From assembly GCA_050084515.1 (NCBI GenBank), contig CM114273.1:28272001-28336000 (forward strand): a stretch of DNA of 64,000 nt, read 5' to 3'. Position numbers and translations under genes: made by a program. Each line of letters begins with the position of its first letter. Position 1 is the first letter of the stretch. Shown one piece after another: positions 21,656 to 31,262 of this stretch. The notes beneath the pieces were generated by a model, which worked only from the letters and a program-made list of their open reading frames with translations, had not been told where the DNA came from and ran no database searches. The stretch is from Blasia pusilla. Taxonomy: Eukaryota; Marchantiophyta; Marchantiopsida; Blasiales.

Positions 21656-22180
21656 AACCCTCTGGTAGTTGAGTAGCCATTGGTTTCACCTTCCAAGCCC
21701 TTTGTCTTGTATTTTGTGTGCACTTGTGCCTCCATGGGATGTTCGTCAGACTCAAACCCGTGCCCATTCGCTTCCTTCTCCGTAGATTCATATTCATTTT
21801 CTCCTTCCATGAACCTTGATATCTCTTCATGCAACTCACGGGAGTGAATTGCAATCACACTTCTATCCAGCGAATCGGTGTTCATCTGGGTAAACACCTC
21901 TTCAAGACTATCTCCAAAACCCTCTTCTTCATACATCCCACTAATGAACTCTTCATCTAATAGAACACCCTCACATTTTAACAAACCCTCCTTTTTTTTT
22001 TTTTTTTTATAAAACGTCTTTTCTTTTCATTCATTTCTTTCATCATTTGGAATCTACTAGACCACGAAGAAAAACATTGAGAAAACCCACACCTAAACAT
22101 ATATGATTCTTCCCCCTCTACTAGCGGAAGACTCTTTCTTTTCTCTGTACCCCCATATTCCCGCTCTATAGGAGTGCTAA
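21656..22180 (-). pseudogene. Protease-to-RT linker of element H with an A18 run
   Basis: An acidic linker (about 22040-21640) carries LKCEGVLLDEEFISGMYEEE, a signature I associate with this Gypsy lineage. Directly upstream is a run of about 18 A on the minus strand (22009-21992) encoding Lys residues. It could be replication slippage in a decaying copy or a site of frameshifting; the sequence cannot decide. Confidence 0.6.
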
Positions 22181-24466
22181 CTAAAAATCCGAAAACTCTT
22201 TCTCTACCTTCATAGGACCATCTCTCAACTTCTCTCTATTCCTTTCATAACCTACTCGTACAGTAAGGAATTGAACTGATCTTGTTCCATCCTCACTTCT
22301 AATACGGGCATAATGAGACCCATCATCCATGACTTTGGTCTCCATTCTAGATGCTGTGATGTAAGGTTGCCCAAGAATCACAGGATAAGCGACTCCATTA
22401 CGAACAAAGATATTTTGCTCAATCAACACATCTCCGATACGAGTTTTGACGGATGGACAAGCACCATAGAGTTCACCTTTTTGATTGTTAGCCGCTCGTA
22501 GTACCCATCCATGCCCTGTATCAATTGGCCATATCCCTTTGTCGTACACACTTCGCGACATGATGTTGATCTCCGAACCATGATCAACGAGAGCCAGAAC
22601 TGACTCTTGAAGAGAGCCAAGTCGAACTCTAGCCTCCGTCGTTGCACGCGCCCAATATGATCGAGAATAGTGTCCACCATTATGCCTTTCTTCACCTTGT
22701 TCTATCAAGGCTTCTCCTACTCTCGCCTCTTTTCCCCGTAAGTCAAGCTTTTGTCCAAACACTTGGCAAAGCTCTTCATCTTCTTCTTCTGTGATGTCAG
22801 TATCCAAAGCTCTCACCATCACCATATCTGCAGTCATCTGCCTCTTCCTTTTGATCACATCTATGATCAACTCATGAAAGTCACGTTTGGCTATGCCCAA
22901 GACTTCCCTCAAAGAAAACTCTATTTTCGCATCCAAAATCCTCTCCTCAAGAATCTCCTTTAAATTCGTGCTTGTCTCGATATCAGACTGCAGCTTGTAT
23001 GTAGGAGTCTTACTCTTGGTCTTTTGAGGAGACCTCAATTCGTTCTCCTTGGTCCCTGCTTCTTTAACATGAGAATCCCTCACAGATTCAGATTTGGAAG
23101 GTCCTTCTTCTCTTGACGGCTGCGCCTCCGGTTGTCCTTTTCTTCTTAAGGTCCTTGCTCTTCTTGCGGCTTCCTCAACATCAACACCATCATTGTCGCG
23201 TCTCCTCTTCTCCTCCACACTAGCATCTTGCCAACTCACATGTTTCTCTTGTGCTAGGTATGCTTTAACACACCTAGCTTCCACTGGATCATCCCATCCA
23301 GTCAGATGACGGATAGTCTCTGCCCCTCGTATCATAACTTCTCGAGGAAATTCTAATGATTCACTTTTAGCTACAGATACAAGAGGCGCTTCAATTTTTA
23401 CTGCAAAGATATCAGAATCTAATGTCGTAGTGGCAACTCCTACTTGACTTCTCACTAAGCCTTTCATACCTCCTCTACCAAAGTTGGTATTCAACGACAT
23501 ACCAATTTGCGTTGAATGAATCTTCCCATCTTTGAAGTTTACTATTCCATTTCTAAGAGCTTCTGAAAATTCCTCACATTCTCGACGTTGATGCTCAACA
23601 CTATCACACCATATACATCTTCTCACAAAGTTCTTACTTGTTGAAGGAGCACCAACACTAGGACTCCTATCAAGTTTAAGCTCATCCATTTCTACTCTCA
23701 ACTCTCTCAAACCTTTCACCAACTCATCAATGGTAGAATCTTCAAGCTTTGCAGGCATGGGCTTAGGCAATGGATTTGAAATTGGTACCTCCGACTTGAA
23801 TATTGTGGTTCTACCTCTACTTCGACTTTGCTTTGTGAGGATAGCAACAGCTTCTTCCACTTTCTTCCAATTAGTGCTGACACCTCCTTCTTCATTCTTG
23901 TCCGCCAACATTATGAAAAGCTTGTCCTCCAAATTCTCATCTGCCGCCTCAAGGAATAACTCGGTTTTCCTCAAGTCTAGAGTTGCCCTTCGAAGGAGAA
24001 AGCTGAAAAACCGCTTCTCAAACTCACGCAACAATTCATTTGGAGTCATTCCCTTCCCTGGACGTTGCTCTATCCATTCTAGAAAACTCCTCTTAGTCAC
24101 CTGATCCACATCATCATCAAAGAATTCTCCTTTTAGCAACTGTTTGTACTCCTCCCATGAGGTTGGATTTTCTACTCTCAACTTCTTTACTTGACTACGG
24201 ATCTCTGGTATTACAAAGCTAACTCAAAACTTGACACCATATCACCTTCGGTACACGGTTTACCTCCATCTCACAAACGACTCGAACATACTTGGTGATG
24301 TTTCCGCCATCAAATCTCCCCAACTTCTTCACAATCGCTTGAGAGCCCTTGTTGATCTTTGCTCTCCGATGTGAACTCCTCCTTGTTGGCTTAACAATGT
24401 TGTCAAAGTTCGGAGAAGATCCTCGCCCCTCGGTTCCCATTGATGAAGTACTCCCAAAAGTAGTCA
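22181..24466 (-). CDS. Gag-protease polyprotein of element H
   Basis: A 666-codon open frame (24181-22181), preceded in another phase by the probable true start near 24466 (MTTFGSTSSMGTEGR and KKLGRFDGGNITKYVRV). Gag core at residues 1-110 of the long frame (TSWEEYKQLLKGEFFDDD, RPGKGMTPNELLREFEKRF). A CCHC knuckle, CIWCDSVEHQRREC, is at about residue 200, then a Lys/Glu-rich linker. The aspartic protease is near residues 540-640, with ALVDHGSEINIMS as the active site (His where Ser or Thr is usual) and YPVILGQPYITASRMET as its close. The long open frame makes H younger than its neighbours. Confidence 0.85.
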
Positions 24467-25804
24467 TCTTGATACGACTCAACTTGCAAACACAAACTAC
24501 CGCCTCAAAGAGCTCTCGGTGGAAGCACCATTTGTTTGTTCGAGAATCTTTCTTCGAGCAAGGCGGGCCTTCTAGCTCATGTAGATGCGGTCGATGCAAG
24601 GTGAACTCTCTAATAAGTTCTCATTTTTCAATACAAAATTATGATGTACACTCTCCATTCTCTCACGACAGGTATCACAAATGGAAGTGCCGAGGCGATC
24701 ACTTCTTCGTAACATCGGACCCCGAAATTCCTAACTATAAAATCCCTATATTCTATTTTACGTTTGTACACGAGGAAGATAGCAAAACTAGTGTTAAACC
24801 CTACTTGACCAGGCCTATTGACATCCATGGATCGCTATATAAGGACATACAAAGTACAATCCCATGTCCTTCCATATGTGACGATAGGAAGAATCACCGG
24901 AGTTGAAGATTGCATGACCTGGTTCATGAACGCCTCCCCAAAGTGATAAACTAAATAGCGAGTGAACCAGTGCCTATCTACAAAGAGTACCTTGACATGG
25001 TAAGGATTGAGGAAAGGAAAGTCGGGCACAGCTCGTGCTCCACCCCTATCCATGCTTGACAGACATTCTTTTCTCTCCTCAAGAATGGGTTTTGGCGGAG
25101 TTATTCTCCCAAGAGGGGTAATCCACTCTCATTGGGAAAGTAACAAGCCAAAACATCCGCTATTTTAGTATGACTAAACTCCTCTACGGTGACAAAACTC
25201 TCATCCCCACACACACACACCACACTCTAGAAATCTCTCGAAGAATAGACCATGGTCAAGTTACTCTCCCAAGAGGGGTGATCCACTCTCATTGGAAGAG
25301 CAAGCAATCCCAAAGCCATACACTCAAGAGAGACACGAGAGACTCAAGATGTGGAATAGAAGGTGATGAACCCTTGAAGGTCCCTCCTCTTTATATACTC
25401 ACAAGGGATCCACAAGAGTACGAAATAGAACTTATCTTATCTTGTGCCACATGGCTTCCTCTCAAGGCTTAGCCAATCACATTTTGACACAAGTAGATTT
25501 CCTCTTATCTCTTCCAAAATATCCTCTTTTACCCTCATGATATTTTCCAAATTACCCCAACTAACCTAGCCACCAACCAAGACTACTTTTGCTTTTCATT
25601 AAAGCAACTACTTTACTTTTATAAAGTCATCTTTTATTTATTACCTCCTTTTCCTTAAGTTGGGCCCGCATAAAAGAGGCACCATAAAGAGGTTTAAACA
25701 TAAGAATCTCCTTTTTCTAAGCCAATTTACTTAATACTAATGAAACTCTATCTAACACTTAATGACGAAGGAGTTTACACATTGGTTGATTTTACTTTAC
25801 GACA
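24467..25804 (-). repeat. 5' LTR and leader of element H
   Basis: The minus-strand 5' end starts TGTCGTAAAGT at 25804. TATATAA at 25397-25391 is a good TATA box. Two direct copies of a ~35-bp block (25102-25137 and 25262-25297, reading CTCCCAAGAGGGG) lie downstream of it. The 3' end of the LTR and its primer-binding site are uncertain because no second LTR survives for comparison. Two short frames at 24628-25053 are not recognisable. Confidence 0.6.
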
Positions 25805-26395
25805 ACGGCGTATGCGTTTCTTGATAGAGTGCTTAGTCATTTTTGTGCACGAGCTGAAATGCTGACCGACGAGGGTACAGAGTTTCAAGGTGAGTTTCAG
25901 GTCTTGTGTGACAAGCCGTTGATTGATCATCGGACCACGTCTCGAGATCATCCAGAGGCGGATGGTTTGGCTGAGCGTGTGGTTCAGACGCTGAAGAGGG
26001 CATTGTGCAAGTATGGCCTACAGAAGGGGCATCTTGAGACCAGGATATTCGGTTGCCATGGTTAGCCATGGGGTATAGGTTCGATCTCAAGCATCCTTGG
26101 CTTCCTTCTCACCTTATTTTTACATTATCGGCCGAGATCCAGACTTGCCAGTAGCAATTCGTTGGGAGTCTAGTGAGGTGGTGAACCTTGATGACCCAGA
26201 GATGTGGATGAGAGTGTGTTCTCAGCGGGCAGAGCTCTTTCAGAGAGTTATGCCAACAACCTTTGAGAACCTTGCCATTGCTCAACATAGAGATACGTTG
26301 CGGTATGCAACCATTCGGGATGGAGGTTATTGATCATCGATTCGTAGGTTCCATGTGGGGGACTATGTCTATTTGTAGCAGATTGCACCAAAAAT
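25805..26395 (+). pseudogene. C-terminal two-thirds of the integrase of element C
   Basis: Resumes element C after H. AYAFLDRVLSHF is followed by EMLTDEGTEFQGEFQVLCD (second acidic residue) and SRDHPEADGLAERVVQTLKR (catalytic Glu). LHRDTLRYA-type sequence lies near 26290. The zinc-binding domain and first Asp are missing, lost with the end of H. A frame change near 26050 and stops follow. Confidence 0.82.
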
Positions 26396-26725
26396 TTGGA
26401 TGTGACGGCATGCCACACTATTATACGAGTGCGCGAGGTGTTAGCTTATGGAGTTCTCATGTTGGAGGGTCGTGATGGAGTTGTTTGGAAAGACCATGTG
26501 CGTAATTGTGCGCCATGTCATCTTCCAAATGTGGATGGTACCGTTGACCCAAGCTTAGCCATGATACGTGCTAGCTTGAGGTGCATGTTGTGTGGGTCTG
26601 CTGGTAACGCAACCCGTATGTTGGTGTGTGATCGGTGTTCTAGGGGTTGGCACATGATGTGTTTGAGTCTACGTATGGATGTTGTTCCTACTGGAAGGTA
26701 GGTTTTTCCTCGATGTACTGAGGAG
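26396..26725 (+). pseudogene. GPY/F-like segment and PHD finger of element C
   Basis: IIRVREVLAYGVLMLEGRDG, then VWKDHVRNCAPCHLPNVDG, then the PHD: CMLC, VCDRC, GWHMMC and a final pair FPRC after a TAG that replaces the Trp found in A and B (TGG to TAG). All ligands but the seventh Cys (now Phe) are present. The same architecture in a separate sub-family shows the PHD is an old part of the element. Confidence 0.78.
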
Positions 26726-26884
26726 AGGTAGATGACTTGATCTTTGCATGATATGGATTACATATAGGCGACTAACGATGGGGCAACCTAGCAATCGGCC
26801 TTCTCATTCGTGCATCCAAGAAGGTGTATAGCATGTAGTAGATGTATAGGGCTACTTGGGAGTTAGAGGGACCTAACCGCCAGT

Positions 26885-27464
26885 TAGGAGGGCGAGTTCT
26901 GGTACACTTGTGTTTGTGGATGCTCTCGTCTATGTTATGTATGTATGTGAGTATGGTATGTCAGCGATGTATGTTGTATGACGATATGGATTCGCACGAC
27001 AACTGTCATGACCATACGGATTATGTCGTAGAATATAGTGTGCTAGTAGAAGCCATACCTTATGTAGGGCCGTAGTGTCTAGGTAGAGATGTGGTTTCAT
27101 ACATAGGGTTGGGGGTTACTCCGTTGAGGGTGACTTTTCCAGTAGGGCCCGCTCTTAGGTTGGAGGATATAGTGTGGAGTGCACTCAAAGAACAGTTAGT
27201 TCTTTGAGTTGAGCCTGTTGCATTGGGAATTAGCCTTGGTAGTGAGTAGAGCTCTTGGCTATGGTGGTTCCCGCAAGCTTCGACCTGGATTCTCTCATCG
27301 TGGAGTGGGTTTGGCTCGATTGTATGTGATTCTATACGTGTTTTATCACAGTAGGTCTTTCACGGATTTCAGTTGTGGTACACTTGTGTTTGTGGATGCT
27401 CTCGTCTATGTTATGTATGTATGTGAGTATGGTATATTGTATGACGATGTGGATTCGCACGACA
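26885..27464 (+). repeat. 3' terminus of C: polypurine tract, B1, A2, B2
   Basis: TTAGGAGGGCG ends at 26894. B1 is 26895-27001 (107 bp), spacer AC, A2 is 27004-27370 (367 bp), B2 is 27371-27464 (94 bp). B2 lacks about 14 bp present in B1. The joint reads GACA-AC-TGTC. The duplicated target TGGG follows B2. Confidence 0.92.
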
Positions 27465-28560
27465 TGGGCTCCACCACATGACCAACAATTAATGGTATGC
27501 GGCTGCTGCTGCTGAGCCGCATATGAAGGCACAGGTCTCTGTGAAACGGCATCCCGGTATCCTCCCTAAGCTCGTGGTGCCACAATCGACCTATCTCGGA
27601 GTCCACGTTGCACAGATAGTGCAGGCAATCCTGACTGCTCTCGCCCAGAACCCATGGTGGCTACGCTGTTTTCCGCCATGTTGCGTTCAATGTTCTCGGC
27701 GGTCCTAAAAACATCTCTCAACGTAGGGGAGGTGTTCATAAGAAGCACCCCCTCCCACACCCGTGTCCGCAGGGTCCGGTCCAGCATCGCGTACCATAAC
27801 TGGATAGCCTGAGCATCTGTCACCCCTGAGTGACGTTGATCAACCGGCGCAAGCGAGTGTAAGCCTCACGAAAACTCTCACCCGAGCGCCTTTGGAAGTC
27901 GTGGATGCTCCGCAACTTCTCTGTCCGTACCCACTGGTAGCTCGCCCTCAACTCAGTAAAGAACTCAACCACGGGGTTGAACCTGGGACGAACCTAGACT
28001 GTGCAACTGCTCCAGTGCGAGTGACCCCTCCTAAAACATCACTAGTGGAAGAGGAAGTAGCCTCTGGTGATTCCTCCTCATCATCTAGGAACGGCTCCAT
28101 CCATGACACATAGTGTGGATCAGAGTAGAGTCGTCATGCCTCAATCTCCTGGGCCTATCTATGGGAGAACTCATGGTAATCGTCCATTGGTGCCCCCTCT
28201 AAATGCTGGAACATACCGTTCCATGCTATAAACGGGTTGAAATCTCTAGAGTTCCTAGCCCGTTGTGAGTCATACCAACTTCTAAACTCCGCAATGAAGT
28301 CGTGTAGCTCTATGGTGCCTACAACACCCGAAAACCTACGCGGTCCTCTACCTCGGTCGTCCATCTCGTACGCCCAATTGGTAGGACCACTCAATGTGTA
28401 CGGTGGATCACTAACACACTCCTCTACATGCTCCTCCTCATTTGAAGACAACAAAGAAGGAGATCGAGGTGGTCTCTCACGTGGAGACCCTCGAAACCTC
28501 GCACCACTCTTGGTAAACCCTCTAGAGCTACTCTCGTGTCCACTACCTCACCTCTCAAAA
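27465..28560 (-). pseudogene. Gag N-terminal half of element B
   Basis: An acidic start region (LSSNEEEHVEECVSD) precedes the gag core: GVVGTIELHDFIAEFRSWYD, DFNPFIAWNGMFQHLEGAP and DDYHEF. The capsid helices continue to 27570 (TDAQAIQLWYAMLDRTLRT, VLLMNTSPTLRDVFRT). A Gln-rich stretch leads to NCWSCGGAH at about 27490, the first half of a CCHC knuckle cut by element C. Stop and frame changes occur near 27830 and 28150. The start codon is not certain. Confidence 0.8.
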
Positions 28561-29120
28561 TCTTGAAAGGATGCCGTGATGGCCCTCATGCCCCTCTCAC
28601 ACGACCACTCTCAACCTTGCGAGTAATCCCTCAATCACTCATCCCAAACATGCGACACTCGATCTACACTCTCCCTCCCCGAGACGTGTAACGTGCGGCA
28701 ACAAGCGGCGTGGTGCGGCAAATCAACCAGGCTATCATCTCATCGACAACCTACCCTCAACTCCGGACATCCCACATAGGTGTATGCCCCCTAAACCACA
28801 TACATAAATGATGCTCTCAGCATCCAGACAACCCAATATCCCCAAATAAACTTCCCAAATCCTAGAATCCCTCACTTGTGCAGGGTAAAGGACCAGAATG
28901 GGTAACCCTGAACACATGTCGATGCCGCTCCTCAACAACTGCAAACCTCAAACCCCAACTTGGTCGTGGAGACAACTCCTCCAATCAGCAAGTCATACTC
29001 CTCCCATAGTGATGCTGCTCAAAACTCCTCGATAGACAGTGCGGTTCCAACGGAACGGTGCGGCGTTGCAGGCGGTACATAACGGCTACGAATGACACGA
29101 CCCTCGATGGTGGGATGCGG
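28561..29120 (-). other. Leader segment of element B next to gag
   Basis: Non-coding stretch between gag and the tandem 275-bp units; no recognisable signal. Confidence 0.4.
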
Positions 29121-29945
29121 CACTCGGCGGCATACCCTCCTCAATCAACAATAAACCCACACTCTGCTCCACAATGACGGTGCAGCTCCGCGATCGAGAC
29201 GGTGCGGTGCGGCCACGAGCAGCACGGCGCGGCAATCGGCGGCGCGTTGCAACTACGGGCGTCATGGCACGGTACTCGATCGACGTCGAGCGGCTACCAA
29301 TCACAACATAGCAGCATGAAATCAAAACTCAAACACCATAACCGGAGGTCATCTACCATCACTGGTTGATGATGAAACTGCGATGACGGTGGCGGCACTC
29401 GGTGGCATACCCTCCTCTATCAACAATAAACCCACACTCTGTTCCACAATGATGGTGCAGCTCCGCGATCGAGACGGTGCGGTGCGGCCACGAGCAGCAC
29501 GGCGCGGCAATCGGCGGCGCATTGCAACTACGGGCGTCATGGCACGGTACTCGATCGACGTCGAGCGGCTACCAATCACAACATAGCAGCATGAAATCAA
29601 AACTCAAACACCATAACCGGAGGTCATCTACCATCACTGGTTGATGATGAAATTGCGATGACGGTGGCAGCACTCGGCGGCATACCCTCCTCAATCAACA
29701 ATAAACCCACACTCTGCTCCACAATGACGGTGCAGCTCCGCGATCAAGACAATACGGTGCGGCCACGCTCGGAACGACGCGGCAATCGGCGGCGCGTTGC
29801 GACTACGGGCATCATGGCACGGTACTCGATCGTCGTCGCGCGGCTACCAATCACAACATAGCATCATGAAATCAAAACTCAAACACCATAATCGGTGGTC
29901 ATCTACCATCACTGGTTGATGATGAAACTACGATGACGGTGGCGA
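29121..29945 (-). repeat. Three 275-bp tandem units in the leader of element B
   Basis: Units 29121-29395, 29396-29670 and 29671-29945 are nearly identical. The third has most of the differences. Fragment F (48955-49190) carries one diverged copy of the same unit in its leader, so the triplication is specific to B or its close kin. The overlapping 67-83 residue frames here come from the GC-rich repeat, not from genes. Confidence 0.9.
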
Positions 29946-30744
29946 CCAAGCCAAAGTACGTGATGGCGGCGCAAGTCAGAGAATCAAAGGTGGTCGTGGA
30001 AGACCCTCCACTTCGTAATGGCGGCAATGGTAACCAAAGGGTGGACAACGGCCCAATGCGGCTCTGAGCAACGTTGGGCAACGGCAACAGCCAACGGTGG
30101 CCGGTGGATGGTGTACCATTGATGGTGATTGTTGACCGTTGACCGGTGATGGTGACTATGACACTGACGGCCACCGCCGGTGTGGCGGCTTGTTTAGGGT
30201 TTGAACAATTTAACCCTAAAAATCGCCTAGCAATGGCAATTTTGCAAGATTGACCATAACTTTTTAGTTACAACTCCAAATTGTGCACCATTTATTGCAC
30301 AACGTGCATACCTTCAGGATCTACGACGGCGTTAAAAAATATTAGGAATTGGACATTTCAGTAAAAAATAACAGGGACTGTTGTAAAGCCCAATGTCTCT
30401 TTCTCCTACACAAAATTTGGCAGTGATTCCGCGCTGATTTTTCTCCCAACAAAAATGTAAAACCTATAGAAAATACAAATCAGAAAGCTACATGGTGCTC
30501 CTGAGAGCACGAGCATGGGCCAACCCGCCCCCATAATCAATCCCTATCAGAAATTGGGCAGCGATTCCGTGCGCCACTCTTCCACACGAAAAATCGGCAA
30601 ATGAAAAGAACAATCAAAGCAGCCCTTGCTCCGGTGAGCACTCCCATGAGCCGCTGAACGGGGAACACAGTCCCCAACCTGCAAAAACAGCGAGTGACCA
30701 TAAAGCTCCCCCATGAAGCTCTATCATTCTCTCATTCTCTTTGT
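29946..30744 (-). other. Leader of element B, primer-binding end
   Basis: Directly inside A1 on the minus strand is ACAAAGAGAATGAGAG (30744-30729). It matches the self-primer CTCATTCTCTCTTTGT within A1 except for 2 missing bases. The following 450 bp are similar to the start of fragment G (40963-41345), so G and B share this leader. Confidence 0.7.
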
Positions 30745-31258
30745 AAAGTAAGATCCAATCTCTCTCTACACCATCTCACACCATAGCTCTCAAAGGTGTG
30801 CACTCTCTCTCTCATGTCAAACCAAACCCACTCTCCTAATGAGAGGCTTGGGTTACACTCACAAGGCAAGGGACCGTAGCTCCTCCGCCTCATGCCAAGA
30901 GGTTCAACAAAGAGAGAATGAGCTCTCAAGCTCTCTCTCCTTGAGGTATACCCCTCCCCTCTCCCAAGCTCTCTCCATGGTAACCTATGCTCCCAAGTGA
31001 CCTCCTTGGCCCTTGACCTGATGTAGAAGGTCAAAGGCCACTTACCAAAAATAGTAAGTTGATCACATACTCAAATGGAACTTACCTAAAATAGTAAATT
31101 CCTCAATATGGCTCGAAATGAGCCGAAATGAAAGGGAAACCTGCTCTCTCAGGTTTCCCGCGGCCTCAGCAGGTCATCCTCGATCTATTGAGCCTTTCCT
31201 CTACTACTCACGAAGGCACTCTACTAGATCTGACCGATCTATCCTAAAATACGTGACA
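30745..31258 (-). repeat. A1 repeat (5' end) of element B with promoter
   Basis: 514 bp, the same length as A2 of B. On the minus strand a TATACC box starts at 30950 and the self-primer segment CTCATTCTCTCTTTGT starts at 30922, 28 nt downstream, followed by TTGAACC. No B repeat lies between A1 and the leader. Confidence 0.85.
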
Positions 31259-31262
31259 AATG

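Larger units (their letters stand above)
20919..25804 (-). mobile_element. Element H: truncated Ty3/Gypsy element of a second lineage
   Basis: Minus-strand 5' part of an unrelated Gypsy element lying inside element C. It starts at about 25804 with TGTCGTAAAG, has a TATA box near 25397, a gag-protease frame, and RT up to just past the catalytic site, where it stops abruptly at 20919 against C RNase H. The rest of its RT, RNase H, integrase and 3' LTR are missing, and so is the start of C's integrase. One deletion across the joint explains both. It has no methyltransferase. Confidence 0.82.
13989..27464 (+). mobile_element. Element C: near-complete methyltransferase-Gypsy element inserted in gag of B
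   Basis: Plus-strand element running from TATCATG (TGTCATG in its other repeat copy) to GCACGACA, flanked by TGGG at 13985-13988 and 27465-27468. Its order is A1 (13989-14355), leader, gag, protease, methyltransferase, RT, RNase H, [element H], integrase, PHD, polypurine tract, B1, A2 (27004-27370), B2. A1 and A2 are both 367 bp and differ at about 8 positions, so insertion was fairly recent. The repeats are unrelated in sequence to those of A and B except for the conserved ends of B and the ends of A, so C is a separate sub-family. Confidence 0.92.
2590..31258 (-). mobile_element. Element B: Ty3/Gypsy retroelement with DNA methyltransferase and PHD finger, split by two nested insertions
   Basis: Minus-strand element whose outer ends are TGTCAC (at 31258) and CGACA (complement at 2590), flanked by the exact 4-bp duplication AATG at 2586-2589 and 31259-31262. 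It is now in three pieces: 31258-27465 (A1 repeat, leader, gag N-terminus), 13988-7417 (gag C-terminus, protease, methyltransferase, RT, RNase H, integrase, PHD) and 3488-2590 (3' UTR, polypurine tract, B1-A2-B2). Element C interrupts it inside the gag zinc knuckle, and the reading frame resumes on the far side. Element A interrupts its 3' UTR. A1 and A2 are both 514 bp. It is the most complete methyltransferase copy here and the only one with an intact Pro-Cys-Gln motif, but stops and frameshifts inactivate it. Confidence 0.9.

Noticed and set aside
26885-27464. Second B repeat as part of another element's LTR lying next to C
   Set aside because: The target duplication TGGG lies outside it, and the same B-A-B order recurs in A and B at unrelated sites.
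29086-29861. Repeated open frames of 67-83 residues
   Set aside because: They come from three copies of a 275-bp non-coding leader unit.
29121-29945. Possible CRISPR-like array
   Set aside because: Units are 275 bp, contiguous, with no spacers, in a eukaryotic retroelement leader.
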